NCBI GenBank assembly: GCA_040756055.1
Contig: JBFLZR010000002.1
Coordinates: 460,411 to 524,410, forward strand
Origin: Candidatus Zixiibacteriota bacterium
GTDB taxonomy: Bacteria; Zixibacteria; MSB-5A5; GN15; FEB-12
Direction of reading: 5' to 3'
DNA: 64,000 nt
The notes beneath the pieces are model-generated. The model was given only the letters and a program-made list of their open reading frames with translations. It was not told the DNA's origin and ran no database searches. Shown in pieces: positions 27,182-35,470 of this stretch; within the stretch, counting starts at the first letter, position 1; every line of letters starts with the position of its first letter. A program made the translations under genes and the position numbers.

Positions 27182-28213
27182 ATGACTCCATTGCTCTGGG
27201 TTGTATTCGGGGCTGTCGGGGTCGCCCTTATTTTCGACGTCATCAATGGTTTTCACGACGCCGCCAATTCTATTGCCACGGTTGTTTCGACACGAGTCCT
27301 CAGCCCCACGGTAGCGGTGTTTTGGGCGGCATTTTTCAATTTCGTGGCCATGTTCATATTCGCGCCGAGGGTGGCCGACACGGTGGCGAAAATCGTGCGA
27401 ATTGACGGATCCGACAGTGTATATGTTTATGTGGTTTTGTGCGGCCTGTTGGGAGCTATCATCTGGGACCTTATTACCTGGTGGCTGGGACTGCCCACAT
27501 CATCATCACACGCGCTTATCGGCGGTGTGGCCGGGGCGGGGCTGGCTTACAAGGGACCGGACGTTATTCGCTGGGATAATATCTGGAAAACGGTAAAATT
27601 CATCCCGCTGGCCCCGGTGATTGGGTTGATACTGGCATTCATCATAATGATAGCGGTTTTTTGGCTATTTCGGCGATGGCGACCGACGGCGGTCGATCGC
27701 CTCTTTCGCAGGGGGCAGCTTATCTCGGCGGCTCTGTATTCACTCGGACACGGAGGCAATGACGCTCAGAAGACGATGGGCATAATCATGGCGCTGCTTA
27801 TCGCGGGTGGCATTATGAGCCCTGACACCGAACTATCACTGACAAACTGGGATACGGCCTGGATTATCCTGTCCTGCCATCTGGCTATGGGTATTGGCAC
27901 GGCCTTTGGTGGTTGGCGAATCGTGAAGACGATGGGTATGAAAATCGCGAAGCTGCGGCCGGTGGGCGGTTTCTGCGCGGAGACATCGGGCGCGGCCACT
28001 CTATTCATGGCCACTCATATGGGCGTTCCGGTCTCCACCACGCACACCATCACGGGCGCTATCGTTGGTGTCGGCGCGACCACCAAGTTGTCGGGAATCA
28101 AGTGGGGGGTCGCGCAGCGAATCGTGTGGGCATGGGTTCTCACCATTCCGGCTGCCGGATTGATTGCCGCGGGATGTTTTCTGCTGCTGCACTATTTGCT
28201 GACGTCCGTATAA
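27182..28213 (+). CDS. pit: PiT family inorganic phosphate transporter
   Basis: A 343-residue inner-membrane phosphate transporter (low-affinity, metal-phosphate/proton or sodium symport). The two inverted PD001131-type repeats are visible: FDVINGFHDAANSIATVVST (about residues 17-36) and LGHGGNDAQKTMGI (about 196-209). Another typical block is GLPTSSSHALIGGVAGAGLA (about 103-122), echoed by GVPVSTTHTITGAIVGVG (about 281-298). About ten membrane helices are present and the length is normal for the short bacterial form. It starts two bases after the DUF47 stop and is clearly co-transcribed. Confidence 0.93.
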   Translation: MTPLLWVVFGAVGVALIFDVINGFHDAANSIATVVSTRVLSPTVAVFWAAFFNFVAMFIFAPRVADTVAKIVRIDGSDSVYVYVVLCGLLGAIIWDLITWWLGLPTSSSHALIGGVAGAGLAYKGPDVIRWDNIWKTVKFIPLAPVIGLILAFIIMIAVFWLFRRWRPTAVDRLFRRGQLISAALYSLGHGGNDAQKTMGIIMALLIAGGIMSPDTELSLTNWDTAWIILSCHLAMGIGTAFGGWRIVKTMGMKIAKLRPVGGFCAETSGAATLFMATHMGVPVSTTHTITGAIVGVGATTKLSGIKWGVAQRIVWAWVLTIPAAGLIAAGCFLLLHYLLTSV

Positions 28214-28332
28214 TTGACGTCGACACTTCATCAGTATGGAAGGCCGATCTATTCGAAACGAAGAAAATGATGTCGTGTAAATAGACAATACGGGTCTTGG
28301 GAGGGTCAATCAGTCAGTAAGGAGGGTATGTT

Positions 28333-29310
28333 ATGAAGGTCTTCGTTACCGGCGCGACGGGATTCATCGGGGGCCATCTCCTGCGGCGATTAGCGCAAAC
28401 CGATCATCAGATAAGCTGCCTTGTTCGAAGCACCAGCAACACAGCGTCGCTTGAAAGACAGAACATAACCCGCGTTATCGGCGACGTAACCGACCGGGAA
28501 TCATTTCAGGTGGCCCTGCGCGGTCATGACTGCGTGATCAATCTGGCCAATGTTTACTCGTTCTGGGAACCGGATCCGTCTGTTTACCGCAAGGTGAATA
28601 TCGCTGGCACGCTGAACGTCATGGAGGCCGCTTTGGAGGCGAGGGTATCCAAGATTGTTCATGTCAGCACGGGTGGTATCTATGGCAGGCCGAAGGACGT
28701 GCCATTTACCGAAGACAGCGAGGTGGGTCCGAAACGGTTCAGCGAGTATTTCGAGACAAAATTCCTTTCGGACGAGATGGTCTGGAAGATGTACAGGGAA
28801 CGGGGGCTTCCTCTGGTAATGGTATACCCGATGGCAGTTTTGGGTCCGGGCGACCCCAAGGCGACAGGAGAGTATATCCTTCGGTTGATACAAAGGCGTC
28901 TCCCGGCCCGGGTGTTCGAGAATAAGGTGTTTACTTTTGTACATGTCAGGGATGTAGCGGAGATTATCTACCGGGCAGCAACAAAGGAAAACAATATCGG
29001 AGAAAAGTATATCGCCGGACTATTTCAGCACTCGTTTGGAGATATTAATCGCATGATCAGTGAGATTTCCGGAGTGCCTCTTCCCCGCCTGGTCATGCCC
29101 GATTTTCTGGTAATGCCGAACGCGTGGTCATTGACCATGATAGCGGATATCATCAAGCGGCCGCCGTTGTGGGGCATGGCGATCGACCAGATGCGGGTGA
29201 TGAAGTGCGAGTTTCGCGGCGACGGCAGCAAGGCGGAACGGGAGCTCGGTATTGAATACACGCCCGTTCGTGACGCCTTGGCGGAGGCGATCGCGTCGTA
29301 CCGCCAATAG
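28333..29310 (+). CDS. NAD-dependent epimerase/dehydratase (extended SDR)
   Basis: A 325-residue oxidoreductase of the extended SDR family, similar to dihydroflavonol reductase-like bacterial proteins. The nucleotide-binding loop GATGFIGGHLLRR is at about residues 7-19. The catalytic Tyr and Lys are in EYFETKFLSDE (Y-x-x-x-K, about 136-140), and VSTGGIYG carries the catalytic Ser/Thr region. A ribosome site AAGGAGGG precedes ATG 28333. The substrate is unknown. A DinB-like gene follows after 53 bases. Confidence 0.88.
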   Translation: MKVFVTGATGFIGGHLLRRLAQTDHQISCLVRSTSNTASLERQNITRVIGDVTDRESFQVALRGHDCVINLANVYSFWEPDPSVYRKVNIAGTLNVMEAALEARVSKIVHVSTGGIYGRPKDVPFTEDSEVGPKRFSEYFETKFLSDEMVWKMYRERGLPLVMVYPMAVLGPGDPKATGEYILRLIQRRLPARVFENKVFTFVHVRDVAEIIYRAATKENNIGEKYIAGLFQHSFGDINRMISEISGVPLPRLVMPDFLVMPNAWSLTMIADIIKRPPLWGMAIDQMRVMKCEFRGDGSKAERELGIEYTPVRDALAEAIASYRQ

Positions 29311-29363
29311 TCGCAGTTCATGTCGTATCTAATTCGGTTAGACAGAGCACCGGGGCGTAAGAA

Positions 29364-29870
29364 ATGGATGGAATTATGGATGACGCATGTAAAGAAATAA
29401 TCTGGCAGCAGTTCGGAGCGGCTATTGGCGCGCTGGAGAAGGCCATCGAAGCCTGTCCCGATGAACTCTGGAGCGATCGTTCAAAACAGCCGGAGTTCTG
29501 GTATCTGGCCTTTCATACGCTGTTCTGGCTGGATTTCTATTTGTCGCAGCCGGTTGATGAATTCGCTCCCCCTTCTCCGTTTGGTCTGGAAGAGCTGGAC
29601 CCAGCGGGAAAACTGCCGCCAAGAGCTTACACCAAAGATGAACTCCTGATTTATCTCGCCTACGCACGTGACAAGTGCAGGGCAACGATTCAGAACATGA
29701 CCGACGCACGGACCGAGACACGGTACAAGTTCGGACGGGTTGACATGACAACAGCCGAGCTGCTCTTGTACAATATGCGCCACGTGCAGCATCATGCGGC
29801 GCAATTGAACCTGATACTTCGTCAGACCATAGACTCGGCTCCCGGGTGGGTTTTCAGGGCGAAGAACTGA
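29364..29870 (+). CDS. DinB superfamily protein
   Basis: A 168-residue four-helix-bundle protein of the DinB/YfiT-like superfamily, many of which are metal-dependent transferases (thiol or bacillithiol type). The likely metal ligands are the His in YLAFHTLFWLDFYL (about 50) and those in MRHVQHHAAQLN (about 142-147), which fit the H...HxxxH layout. ATG 29364 and ATG 29376 are both possible starts; no strong ribosome site decides. Its function is not known. Confidence 0.78.
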   Translation: MDGIMDDACKEIIWQQFGAAIGALEKAIEACPDELWSDRSKQPEFWYLAFHTLFWLDFYLSQPVDEFAPPSPFGLEELDPAGKLPPRAYTKDELLIYLAYARDKCRATIQNMTDARTETRYKFGRVDMTTAELLLYNMRHVQHHAAQLNLILRQTIDSAPGWVFRAKN

Positions 29871-29939
29871 CTGCGGCCGTCAATTTTGTATTGGATTAAT
29901 CTTGACGGCTGACACTCGGTCGCGTATTATCCTGCGCTG

Positions 29940-30194
29940 ATGGATACTATTACGCTTCTGGGATTGGTGGCGGGGACACTGACCACCGCGTCTTTCGTGC
30001 CGCAGCTGGCGAAGGTACTTCGCACGCGGTCGACCGGGGACATCTCCCTGGCCATGTATATTGTCATCAGTCTCGGCATCTTTCTGTGGCTGCTGTACGG
30101 ATTGTTGATCGCATCATACCCGGTGATTCTGGCCAATGCTTTCACTCTGATTATTGCGGGAACTATCCTGATTCTCAAAATCAGATACCGGTAA
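29940..30194 (+). CDS. SemiSWEET sugar transporter
   Basis: An 84-residue protein with three membrane helices, the size of the bacterial half-SWEET transporters that work as dimers and pass sugars by facilitated diffusion. Helix 1 carries TTASFVPQLAKVLRTRSTGDIS (a PQ-loop: Pro-Gln, about residues 21-22), then SLAMYIVISLGIFLWLLYGL as helix 2 and a third helix near the C-terminus. The PQ motif and the pattern of Ser/Thr before it are characteristic. No clear ribosome site precedes ATG 29940. Confidence 0.88.
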   Translation: MDTITLLGLVAGTLTTASFVPQLAKVLRTRSTGDISLAMYIVISLGIFLWLLYGLLIASYPVILANAFTLIIAGTILILKIRYR

Positions 30195-30362
30195 AGCGGG
30201 CGGCAAAGCTCCGCAGTCATCGCGCATCGAAAATTTTCGCCATAAAAAGTTTTATAAGAAAAAGGGCTGTCCGTCTTTTACATTGAATCGATCCTGTTGT
30301 TCGATCGGCAGACAACATCGCCCACGACACCAGTGAATAATAGAATAGAAAAGAGGTGGCAA

Positions 30363-30839
30363 ATGACACGCATTTGGGGGGTTCTAAGTGTAATCCCGTT
30401 GCTTATCGTAATCGGATGCGGTCGGGCAGATCAGCAAAGTGTTCCGGCTGAGCTGTCGGCCGCTATTGATGCTTTTTATCGGGCAATCGAGGCCGGCGAC
30501 ATTGAGGCCCGGATCGCGATGTTTGACGACAGCGCTATTATGATGCCCAGTCACTGGACAATGTACAAGGGTAAGGACGCGATTGTGGAGATGATGCGCG
30601 CCGGCGAAGGCTGGGTTTTCAAGATCCGTGACAGAAAGATTGTGGATATTGATGTTGACGGTCATATTGCTTATACGGTCAACTCATATTATTATACCTG
30701 GCACGCCGAAGACGCGGAGCCACAGTGGCACAAGACCAAGAATATACATATCTGGAAGAAAGACGCCTTCGGCCAGTGGAAACTTCATGCCGATATCTGG
30801 AACAGCGATGTACCCATGGACAAGTTTTCGCAGGAGTAG
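30363..30839 (+). CDS. lipoprotein with NTF2/SnoaL-like domain
   Basis: A 158-residue exported protein. ATG 30363 follows AAGAGGTGG; the frame runs further upstream to a TTG at 30297, but that segment is not protein-like. The lipobox VIGC places Cys about residue 19. The mature part is an NTF2-like cone (DUF4440/SnoaL type): AAIDAFYRAIEAGDIEARIA then MFDDSAIMMPSHWTMYKGKD, ending with WKLHADIWNSD. Such domains bind or transform small hydrophobic molecules or act as structural units. No catalytic residues can be assigned. Confidence 0.8.
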   Translation: MTRIWGVLSVIPLLIVIGCGRADQQSVPAELSAAIDAFYRAIEAGDIEARIAMFDDSAIMMPSHWTMYKGKDAIVEMMRAGEGWVFKIRDRKIVDIDVDGHIAYTVNSYYYTWHAEDAEPQWHKTKNIHIWKKDAFGQWKLHADIWNSDVPMDKFSQE

Positions 30840-30866
30840 GTGAATGACGGAGTTTTCGAGTACAAT

Positions 30867-31703
30867 ATGAAACTGACCGTGCTGGTGGATAACAACACGT
30901 TCATTGACAAGTATTTTGTCGGTGAACCGGCGGTGTCGTACTTCATCGAGTGTGAGGGCAAAAAGATACTTTTCGACGCCGGTTATTCCAATATACTGAT
31001 TACAAACGCACAACGGCTTGGAATCGATCTGGCGAGTATCGACTATCTCACTTTCTCCCACGGTCACTCTGACCACATCGGCGGACTCCCGCACCTTTTG
31101 CAGTTATTCACCGAAGACCGTTCAATGTCGACCGGTCAAAGCGAACCGATACTTCTGACGCACCCCGATACCTTGCTGCGAGCGGCCTTCGAGCAGACAG
31201 AATCAGCGGCTGTGGTGCTCCGCGAAGATGATCTGACGAAATATTGTCAGATCCGGACAACGAGAAAACCATACTGGATTACGGACAGACTTGTTTTTCT
31301 CGGCGAGATTCCCAGGGCGAACGACTTTGAGGCGAGAGTCCCGTTCGGGAAAATTGTCAAAAACAACATCGAAGAAGATGATTTCATCATCGAGGATTCG
31401 GCGCTGGCCTATAAATCGGATGACGGCCTGTTTATAATCACCGGTTGTTCGCATTCGGGAATCTGCAATATAGTTGAGTATGCCAGAGACGTGTGCGGTG
31501 AAAAAAGGGTGGTTGACATTATCGGGGGCTTCCATCTGCTCAGCCCTTCAAACGAGACTCTCCGGCGCACGGGGGAATATATGGGAAGGCTGAAACCCCG
31601 GAAAGTGCACGTCTGTCATTGTACCGATCTTAAGTCGAAGCTGGCTTTAGCTAAAGTTGTGGATGTCGAAGAGGTAGGTGTCGGGCTGGTTTTGGAGCAC
31701 TGA
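30867..31703 (+). CDS. MBL-fold metallohydrolase
   Basis: A 278-residue metallo-beta-lactamase-fold enzyme. The metal-binding signature is FSHGHSDHIGG (H-x-H-x-D-H, about residues 60-68). Other ligands are probably the His in GCSHSGICNIVEYA and the C-terminal HVCHCTDLKSK. It resembles the family that includes RFAP-synthase-like proteins of the pterin pathway, which are often misnamed, so I leave the function open. ATG 30867 is chosen by alignment to the usual start MKLTVLVDN; a GTG at 30840 overlapping the preceding stop region is an alternative. Confidence 0.85.
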   Translation: MKLTVLVDNNTFIDKYFVGEPAVSYFIECEGKKILFDAGYSNILITNAQRLGIDLASIDYLTFSHGHSDHIGGLPHLLQLFTEDRSMSTGQSEPILLTHPDTLLRAAFEQTESAAVVLREDDLTKYCQIRTTRKPYWITDRLVFLGEIPRANDFEARVPFGKIVKNNIEEDDFIIEDSALAYKSDDGLFIITGCSHSGICNIVEYARDVCGEKRVVDIIGGFHLLSPSNETLRRTGEYMGRLKPRKVHVCHCTDLKSKLALAKVVDVEEVGVGLVLEH

Positions 31704-31717
31704 ACGGCCGTTACATT

Positions 31718-32893
31718 CTATCTTTCGTCGCGGATCACGACACCATCGTGGATTACCATCAGAATATCAGCCAGGTTGTTGATGTCTTCGAGCGGGTTGC
31801 TGTTAACAACAAGGATATCGGCAATCTTGCCGATTTCCAGTGTTCCAATCTCATCCTCTAAGTTGCAAACCCTGGCGGCGTTCTTGGTGCCGGCAACTAT
31901 GATGTCCATCTCCGACATCCCCGAGCGCCGCATAAGGTTCATTTCATCCAGCGGCATACCAATCTGGAAAACAGCATCGTAGCCGTCGTAATCGGTGCCA
32001 AGCGCAACCTCTCCCCCGGCCTGAACGAATTTGCGAAGGTTGATAATAGCCGCGTCGACCGTACCATATCCCACTTTCTGCCAGAGTTCGAGTGTGGGGA
32101 CCCAGTAGATAGTGTCGGTGATCATCTGGTCTACAGTGCTATCGGGGAGAAAATCTGTAATCATGTGGGCCATATCATCGGCGCCGGCCTCGAGCGCGCG
32201 CCCGAGGTCATACGAAACGAGAACATGAGCCGACACCAGAGTGCCGTGTTCATGGGCGACTTCGACGATGGCCGAAGCTTCATCGTGTGAAAGTGAGGGT
32301 ATTTCCATACCGAAGCTCTCGCCTGATTCCATGCTTATCTTTATGATATCAGCGCCCTCGGCAAGCAGTTGAGCGGTTTTCTGCCGGGCGTCATCGACGG
32401 AATATACCGGAAGCATACATGATGCCCCCCAGGGCACATAGGGGTAGCCGTTCGGAACGCTGATCATCGGGCCGGCCGCAACCAGTCGGGCGCAGGCGGG
32501 ATTCTCACGGACACTGTCGCGCCAGACAAAGAGGGTTGGGCCGCAGAGGTCGCGAACGGTGGTGACGCCGCCGCGCGCCCATGCTTCGAGGTTGGTTCGA
32601 TTGAAGCCGCTGTGAATGTGAGCGTTGAAAAACCCCGGAAGGACATAAGCTCCTGAGAGGTCGATTATTGGCAGACTGGCAGGAATCGGTGTTGAGCCGA
32701 CCGAGCCGACAGCGGTTATGCGGCCGTTTTCGACCACCAGAGCGGCATCGGAAACCGGAGCACTGCCGGTACCATCGATGAGGGTAAAGTTGATAAAAGC
32801 GAACCTGTCGCCGATTTCATCGGGCGAGGTCGCGTTGTTGCAGGATCCGAAGATGACAAAGGCCAGCAGGAGTATCAGCCCGCTGTTTTTCAT
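31718..32893 (-). CDS. lipoprotein amidohydrolase (imidazolonepropionase-like)
   Basis: A 391-residue exported enzyme of the amidohydrolase superfamily. ATG 32893 follows GAGGAG by eight bases. The lipobox is FGSC (Cys about 18). Metal ligands are visible: HxH in FFNAHIHSG (about 91-93), Lys in IIKISMESG (about 182-185), His in LVSAHVLV (about 214) and Asp in LGTDYDGYD (about 314). This is the set for a binuclear-zinc amidohydrolase. The C-terminal barrel cap LEIGKIADILVVNSNPLEDI is also standard. It likely cleaves a peptide-like or cyclic amide substrate in the envelope. It is convergent with the MBL gene (14-base gap). Confidence 0.88.
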   Translation of the reverse strand: MKNSGLILLLAFVIFGSCNNATSPDEIGDRFAFINFTLIDGTGSAPVSDAALVVENGRITAVGSVGSTPIPASLPIIDLSGAYVLPGFFNAHIHSGFNRTNLEAWARGGVTTVRDLCGPTLFVWRDSVRENPACARLVAAGPMISVPNGYPYVPWGASCMLPVYSVDDARQKTAQLLAEGADIIKISMESGESFGMEIPSLSHDEASAIVEVAHEHGTLVSAHVLVSYDLGRALEAGADDMAHMITDFLPDSTVDQMITDTIYWVPTLELWQKVGYGTVDAAIINLRKFVQAGGEVALGTDYDGYDAVFQIGMPLDEMNLMRRSGMSEMDIIVAGTKNAARVCNLEDEIGTLEIGKIADILVVNSNPLEDINNLADILMVIHDGVVIRDER

Positions 32894-33113
32894 GTCGATT
32901 GCTCCTCGGAAAAGGGTCCGGTTTGAATAGCCGATAGATAAACGTTCGATATGAGTCATTTGTTTACACGGGACCCATAGCGTAGTTTCTGCCTTCAGAG
33001 GAGGTGGTCGAATAACGACATGATCGAAGAGTAGCCGGATTATAAACTTGACTGCCGACGGCGCGATGCGGATAATGAATTCAGTTTCTCCCATGAAGAA
33101 GAAGGGTAATTTC

Positions 33114-33830
33114 ATGTCAATCAACCAGGCATCACGGGTTCTCTCGGCGCTTTCAATCGCGGTGGCGATTTTCCTGGTCGCTATTGTCCTGCCGAGGATG
33201 ATTTTCGAGTCGGGTCCGGCTCGCTTAGCGACTACCCAGGGACTGGAGTTGATACTGTCGCTTGTCGCAATCGCGGTTTTGGGCAAAGGGAAATTCAGCG
33301 AGTACGGTTTTTGTTTGCCGAAAGGCGGGTATCAGTGGATGTTGATAGCCGCGACGGCTCCGCTTCTGGGGATAGCGGCAACGATCGCCGTTCTGGGGCT
33401 GGGAGGATCCGGCAGCCCGGTGGCAAAAAGCCTCACTTTTCCTCAGATTGTATTGTTCGTGTGGATCCTGTCAAGCACGATAGAAGAAGTATTTACGCGG
33501 GGGTTTCTCCAGGGCCATCTGGCGCCTCTATCCGGCAGGTATTTGGAGTTTCCTTTATTCAAGATTGAAATTCCTGTTTTGGTCAGCGCGGTGTTTTTCT
33601 CGGCGATGCACTTGGTGCTGGCGTTCAGTGGCGCTGACGCAGTCACGACGGTTGTGACCCTGTTGTTTACGTTCGCGATAGGTCTCATAGCCGGGCATCT
33701 GAGGTCGCTCACGGGTAGTCTTATTCCGGCAATAGTGGTGCATATGCTGGCCAATATTGGCGGGATGATCGGCGGGATCTTGTACGCCGTGTTCTGCATG
33801 CTCACCGGGCGGCCGTTGCCGGGGGTGTAG
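33114..33830 (+). CDS. CPBP (Abi) family intramembrane metalloprotease
   Basis: A 238-residue membrane protein of the CAAX-prenyl-protease-2/Abi family. The three signature motifs are present: EEVFTRGFLQG (E-E-x-x-x-R, about residues 123-133), FFSAMHLVLAFSG (F-x-x-x-H, about 163-175) and VVHMLANIGG (H-x-x-x-N, about 214-223). About seven membrane segments are visible. ATG 33114 has GAAGGGT seven bases upstream; further upstream starts in frame (ATG 33093 and others) are less protein-like. The substrate is unknown; family members do peptide processing or self-immunity. Confidence 0.82.
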   Translation: MSINQASRVLSALSIAVAIFLVAIVLPRMIFESGPARLATTQGLELILSLVAIAVLGKGKFSEYGFCLPKGGYQWMLIAATAPLLGIAATIAVLGLGGSGSPVAKSLTFPQIVLFVWILSSTIEEVFTRGFLQGHLAPLSGRYLEFPLFKIEIPVLVSAVFFSAMHLVLAFSGADAVTTVVTLLFTFAIGLIAGHLRSLTGSLIPAIVVHMLANIGGMIGGILYAVFCMLTGRPLPGV

Positions 33831-33884
33831 GGCCTGGTACCGCCAGCGCACAGTTCAATTCGACTTTTGAGGTTTCCCATCCGA

Positions 33885-33914
33885 TAAAAAAAAGCCTCCC
33901 CTGTTCGGGGAGGC
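33885..33914 (-). terminator. rho-independent terminator of the M16 peptidase operon
   Basis: An 8-bp stem GCCTCCCC/GGGGAGGC (33894-33901 with 33907-33914) with loop TGTTC is flanked by a nine-base run of A on the plus strand (33885-33893), which is T9 on the minus strand. It is 23 bases after the end of the inactive peptidase gene. The CPBP gene on the other strand ends nearby and might use it weakly. Confidence 0.8.
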
Positions 33915-33936
33915 TTCATCATAAAGCGTAATGACA

Positions 33937-35445
33937 CTACTTGATTTCGAGTGTCATAGGATCGCGAAGCGGGATGATCGTAATCTCGCCGAAGTCCGAG
34001 AAGTGTTCGGAGTGTTTGTCCGAACCTTGTTCGGCAGCTTCGGGGTCGCCGACAACGAGATAGACAAGTTTGTCGGGATGCAGATATTTTTGCGCCGCCG
34101 CCAGAACATCATCGGGGGTTACCGCCTCGAAGTTCTTTTCGTAATCCTGCCAATAATTATCGGGTCTTCCCGTGTAATCATCCGAGGCAAAAGTGTTGAC
34201 AATGAGGTTCTTGCCGCTAAACGGGTTGACGAGATTTCCGATAAATGAGGCTTTAGAGTTCTCGACAATTTCAGGATCGCACTTTTCCTCTCGGATACGT
34301 TTGATTTCCTTCACCATGAGGCCCGTGCCAAAGGCGGCCGTTTCGTGCTTGGTTTGAAACCAGGCCCGGAAGGTACCGGGATACAGAACCGGGCGGTCGA
34401 ATCGGCTGCCCACACTGTAGGATAATCCCTCATCGGAACGTACACGTCGGACTATACGCGAAGTGAATCCGCCGCCTCCAAGGATATCGTTCATGACTGC
34501 CAGCGCGAATTCATCCGGGATATCTCTCGTCACTCCCAAATGACCAATAAGAACACGCGATTGGTTGACATCCTCTTTCTTGAGCATGTAGACGCCCGGT
34601 TTCGGCTCGGGAATGTTTTCAGTGATTTCCGGAAGGGTGAGTTCGTGATCGCCCCATCCTTCGAGCATGCTGTCCAGTTTGGCCAGGATTTCATCGGTCT
34701 TGAAGTCACCGGAGACGGCGAAGATGAAATTGCCGGGGAAGAAATATTTCTGGTGAAATTCTATCATATCCTCGCGGGTGATGGAATTGACTGAACCTTC
34801 GGTTTGCCGAAGTGGTGTCGTGCACGGGTGATTACCGTACATGAGAAATTCCCATTCGCGTCTTTCTATATCCGAAGTCGAAGCATTGCGCTGTTCCAGT
34901 TCGGACAGGATGTCGGTGCGGTAACGATCCAGGGCCTGCTGGTCGAACACCGGGGTACGGATGACTTTGGAGAGCAGGCCGAGGCCTTCATCGATATCTT
35001 TCGACAGGCAGAAAAGGCTGGCCTCTCCCCTGTCATCTTCCATACGTATGGAGATTTCGCCGGCAAGGTAAGCCAGACGTTCATCGAGAGCGCTTGCGGT
35101 CATACCTTCGACCCCGCCGTTTCGCATGAGATACGCCGTCATATTGGCCAGACCGGCTTTTTCGACCGGATCATACATGGAGCCGGTTTTCACGATGATA
35201 GCAAGATCGAAGGTGGGCATTTCCGGATTTTCGATAACGTAGGCAGTCGCGCCGCACTTCAGGGTATGGCGAAAGTCCTGGGGTTTGGGTGGTTGATATT
35301 GCAGTTTTTCGTATTTCAGTTTTTCGGGGTGGTCGACGATATCGGCCGCAGTCACACTGGCGACGAAGGCCAGCAGAATGGTCATCGCCAGGATGGCTGC
35401 CACTGCCGCCAGTCGACCTGATGACATATAGTATGATTTATTCAT
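33937..35445 (-). CDS. exported M16-family protein lacking the zinc motif
   Basis: A 502-residue exported protein with the insulinase/pitrilysin (M16) fold, start ATG 35445 after ACAGGAGACAAAATT. The signal peptide reads RLAAVAAILAMTILLAFVASV. The helix that should hold HxxEH reads AGLANMTAYLMRNGG, so the zinc ligands are gone. The remaining M16 blocks are kept, for instance DQQALDRYRTDILSELEQRN, EFHQKYFFPGNFIFAVSGDF and GGGGFTSRIVRRVRSDEGLS. This matches known pairs where one partner is catalytic and the other only shapes the chamber. It follows the active partner after 25 bases. Confidence 0.87.
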   Translation of the reverse strand: MNKSYYMSSGRLAAVAAILAMTILLAFVASVTAADIVDHPEKLKYEKLQYQPPKPQDFRHTLKCGATAYVIENPEMPTFDLAIIVKTGSMYDPVEKAGLANMTAYLMRNGGVEGMTASALDERLAYLAGEISIRMEDDRGEASLFCLSKDIDEGLGLLSKVIRTPVFDQQALDRYRTDILSELEQRNASTSDIERREWEFLMYGNHPCTTPLRQTEGSVNSITREDMIEFHQKYFFPGNFIFAVSGDFKTDEILAKLDSMLEGWGDHELTLPEITENIPEPKPGVYMLKKEDVNQSRVLIGHLGVTRDIPDEFALAVMNDILGGGGFTSRIVRRVRSDEGLSYSVGSRFDRPVLYPGTFRAWFQTKHETAAFGTGLMVKEIKRIREEKCDPEIVENSKASFIGNLVNPFSGKNLIVNTFASDDYTGRPDNYWQDYEKNFEAVTPDDVLAAAQKYLHPDKLVYLVVGDPEAAEQGSDKHSEHFSDFGEITIIPLRDPMTLEIK

Positions 35446-35470
35446 AATTTTGTCTCCTGTGGCAGATGCC

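Noticed and set aside
30227-30238. 12-bp palindrome CGAAAATTTTCG before the NTF2-like lipoprotein gene
   Set aside because: AT-rich palindromes of this size occur by chance; no promoter of good quality is placed around it.
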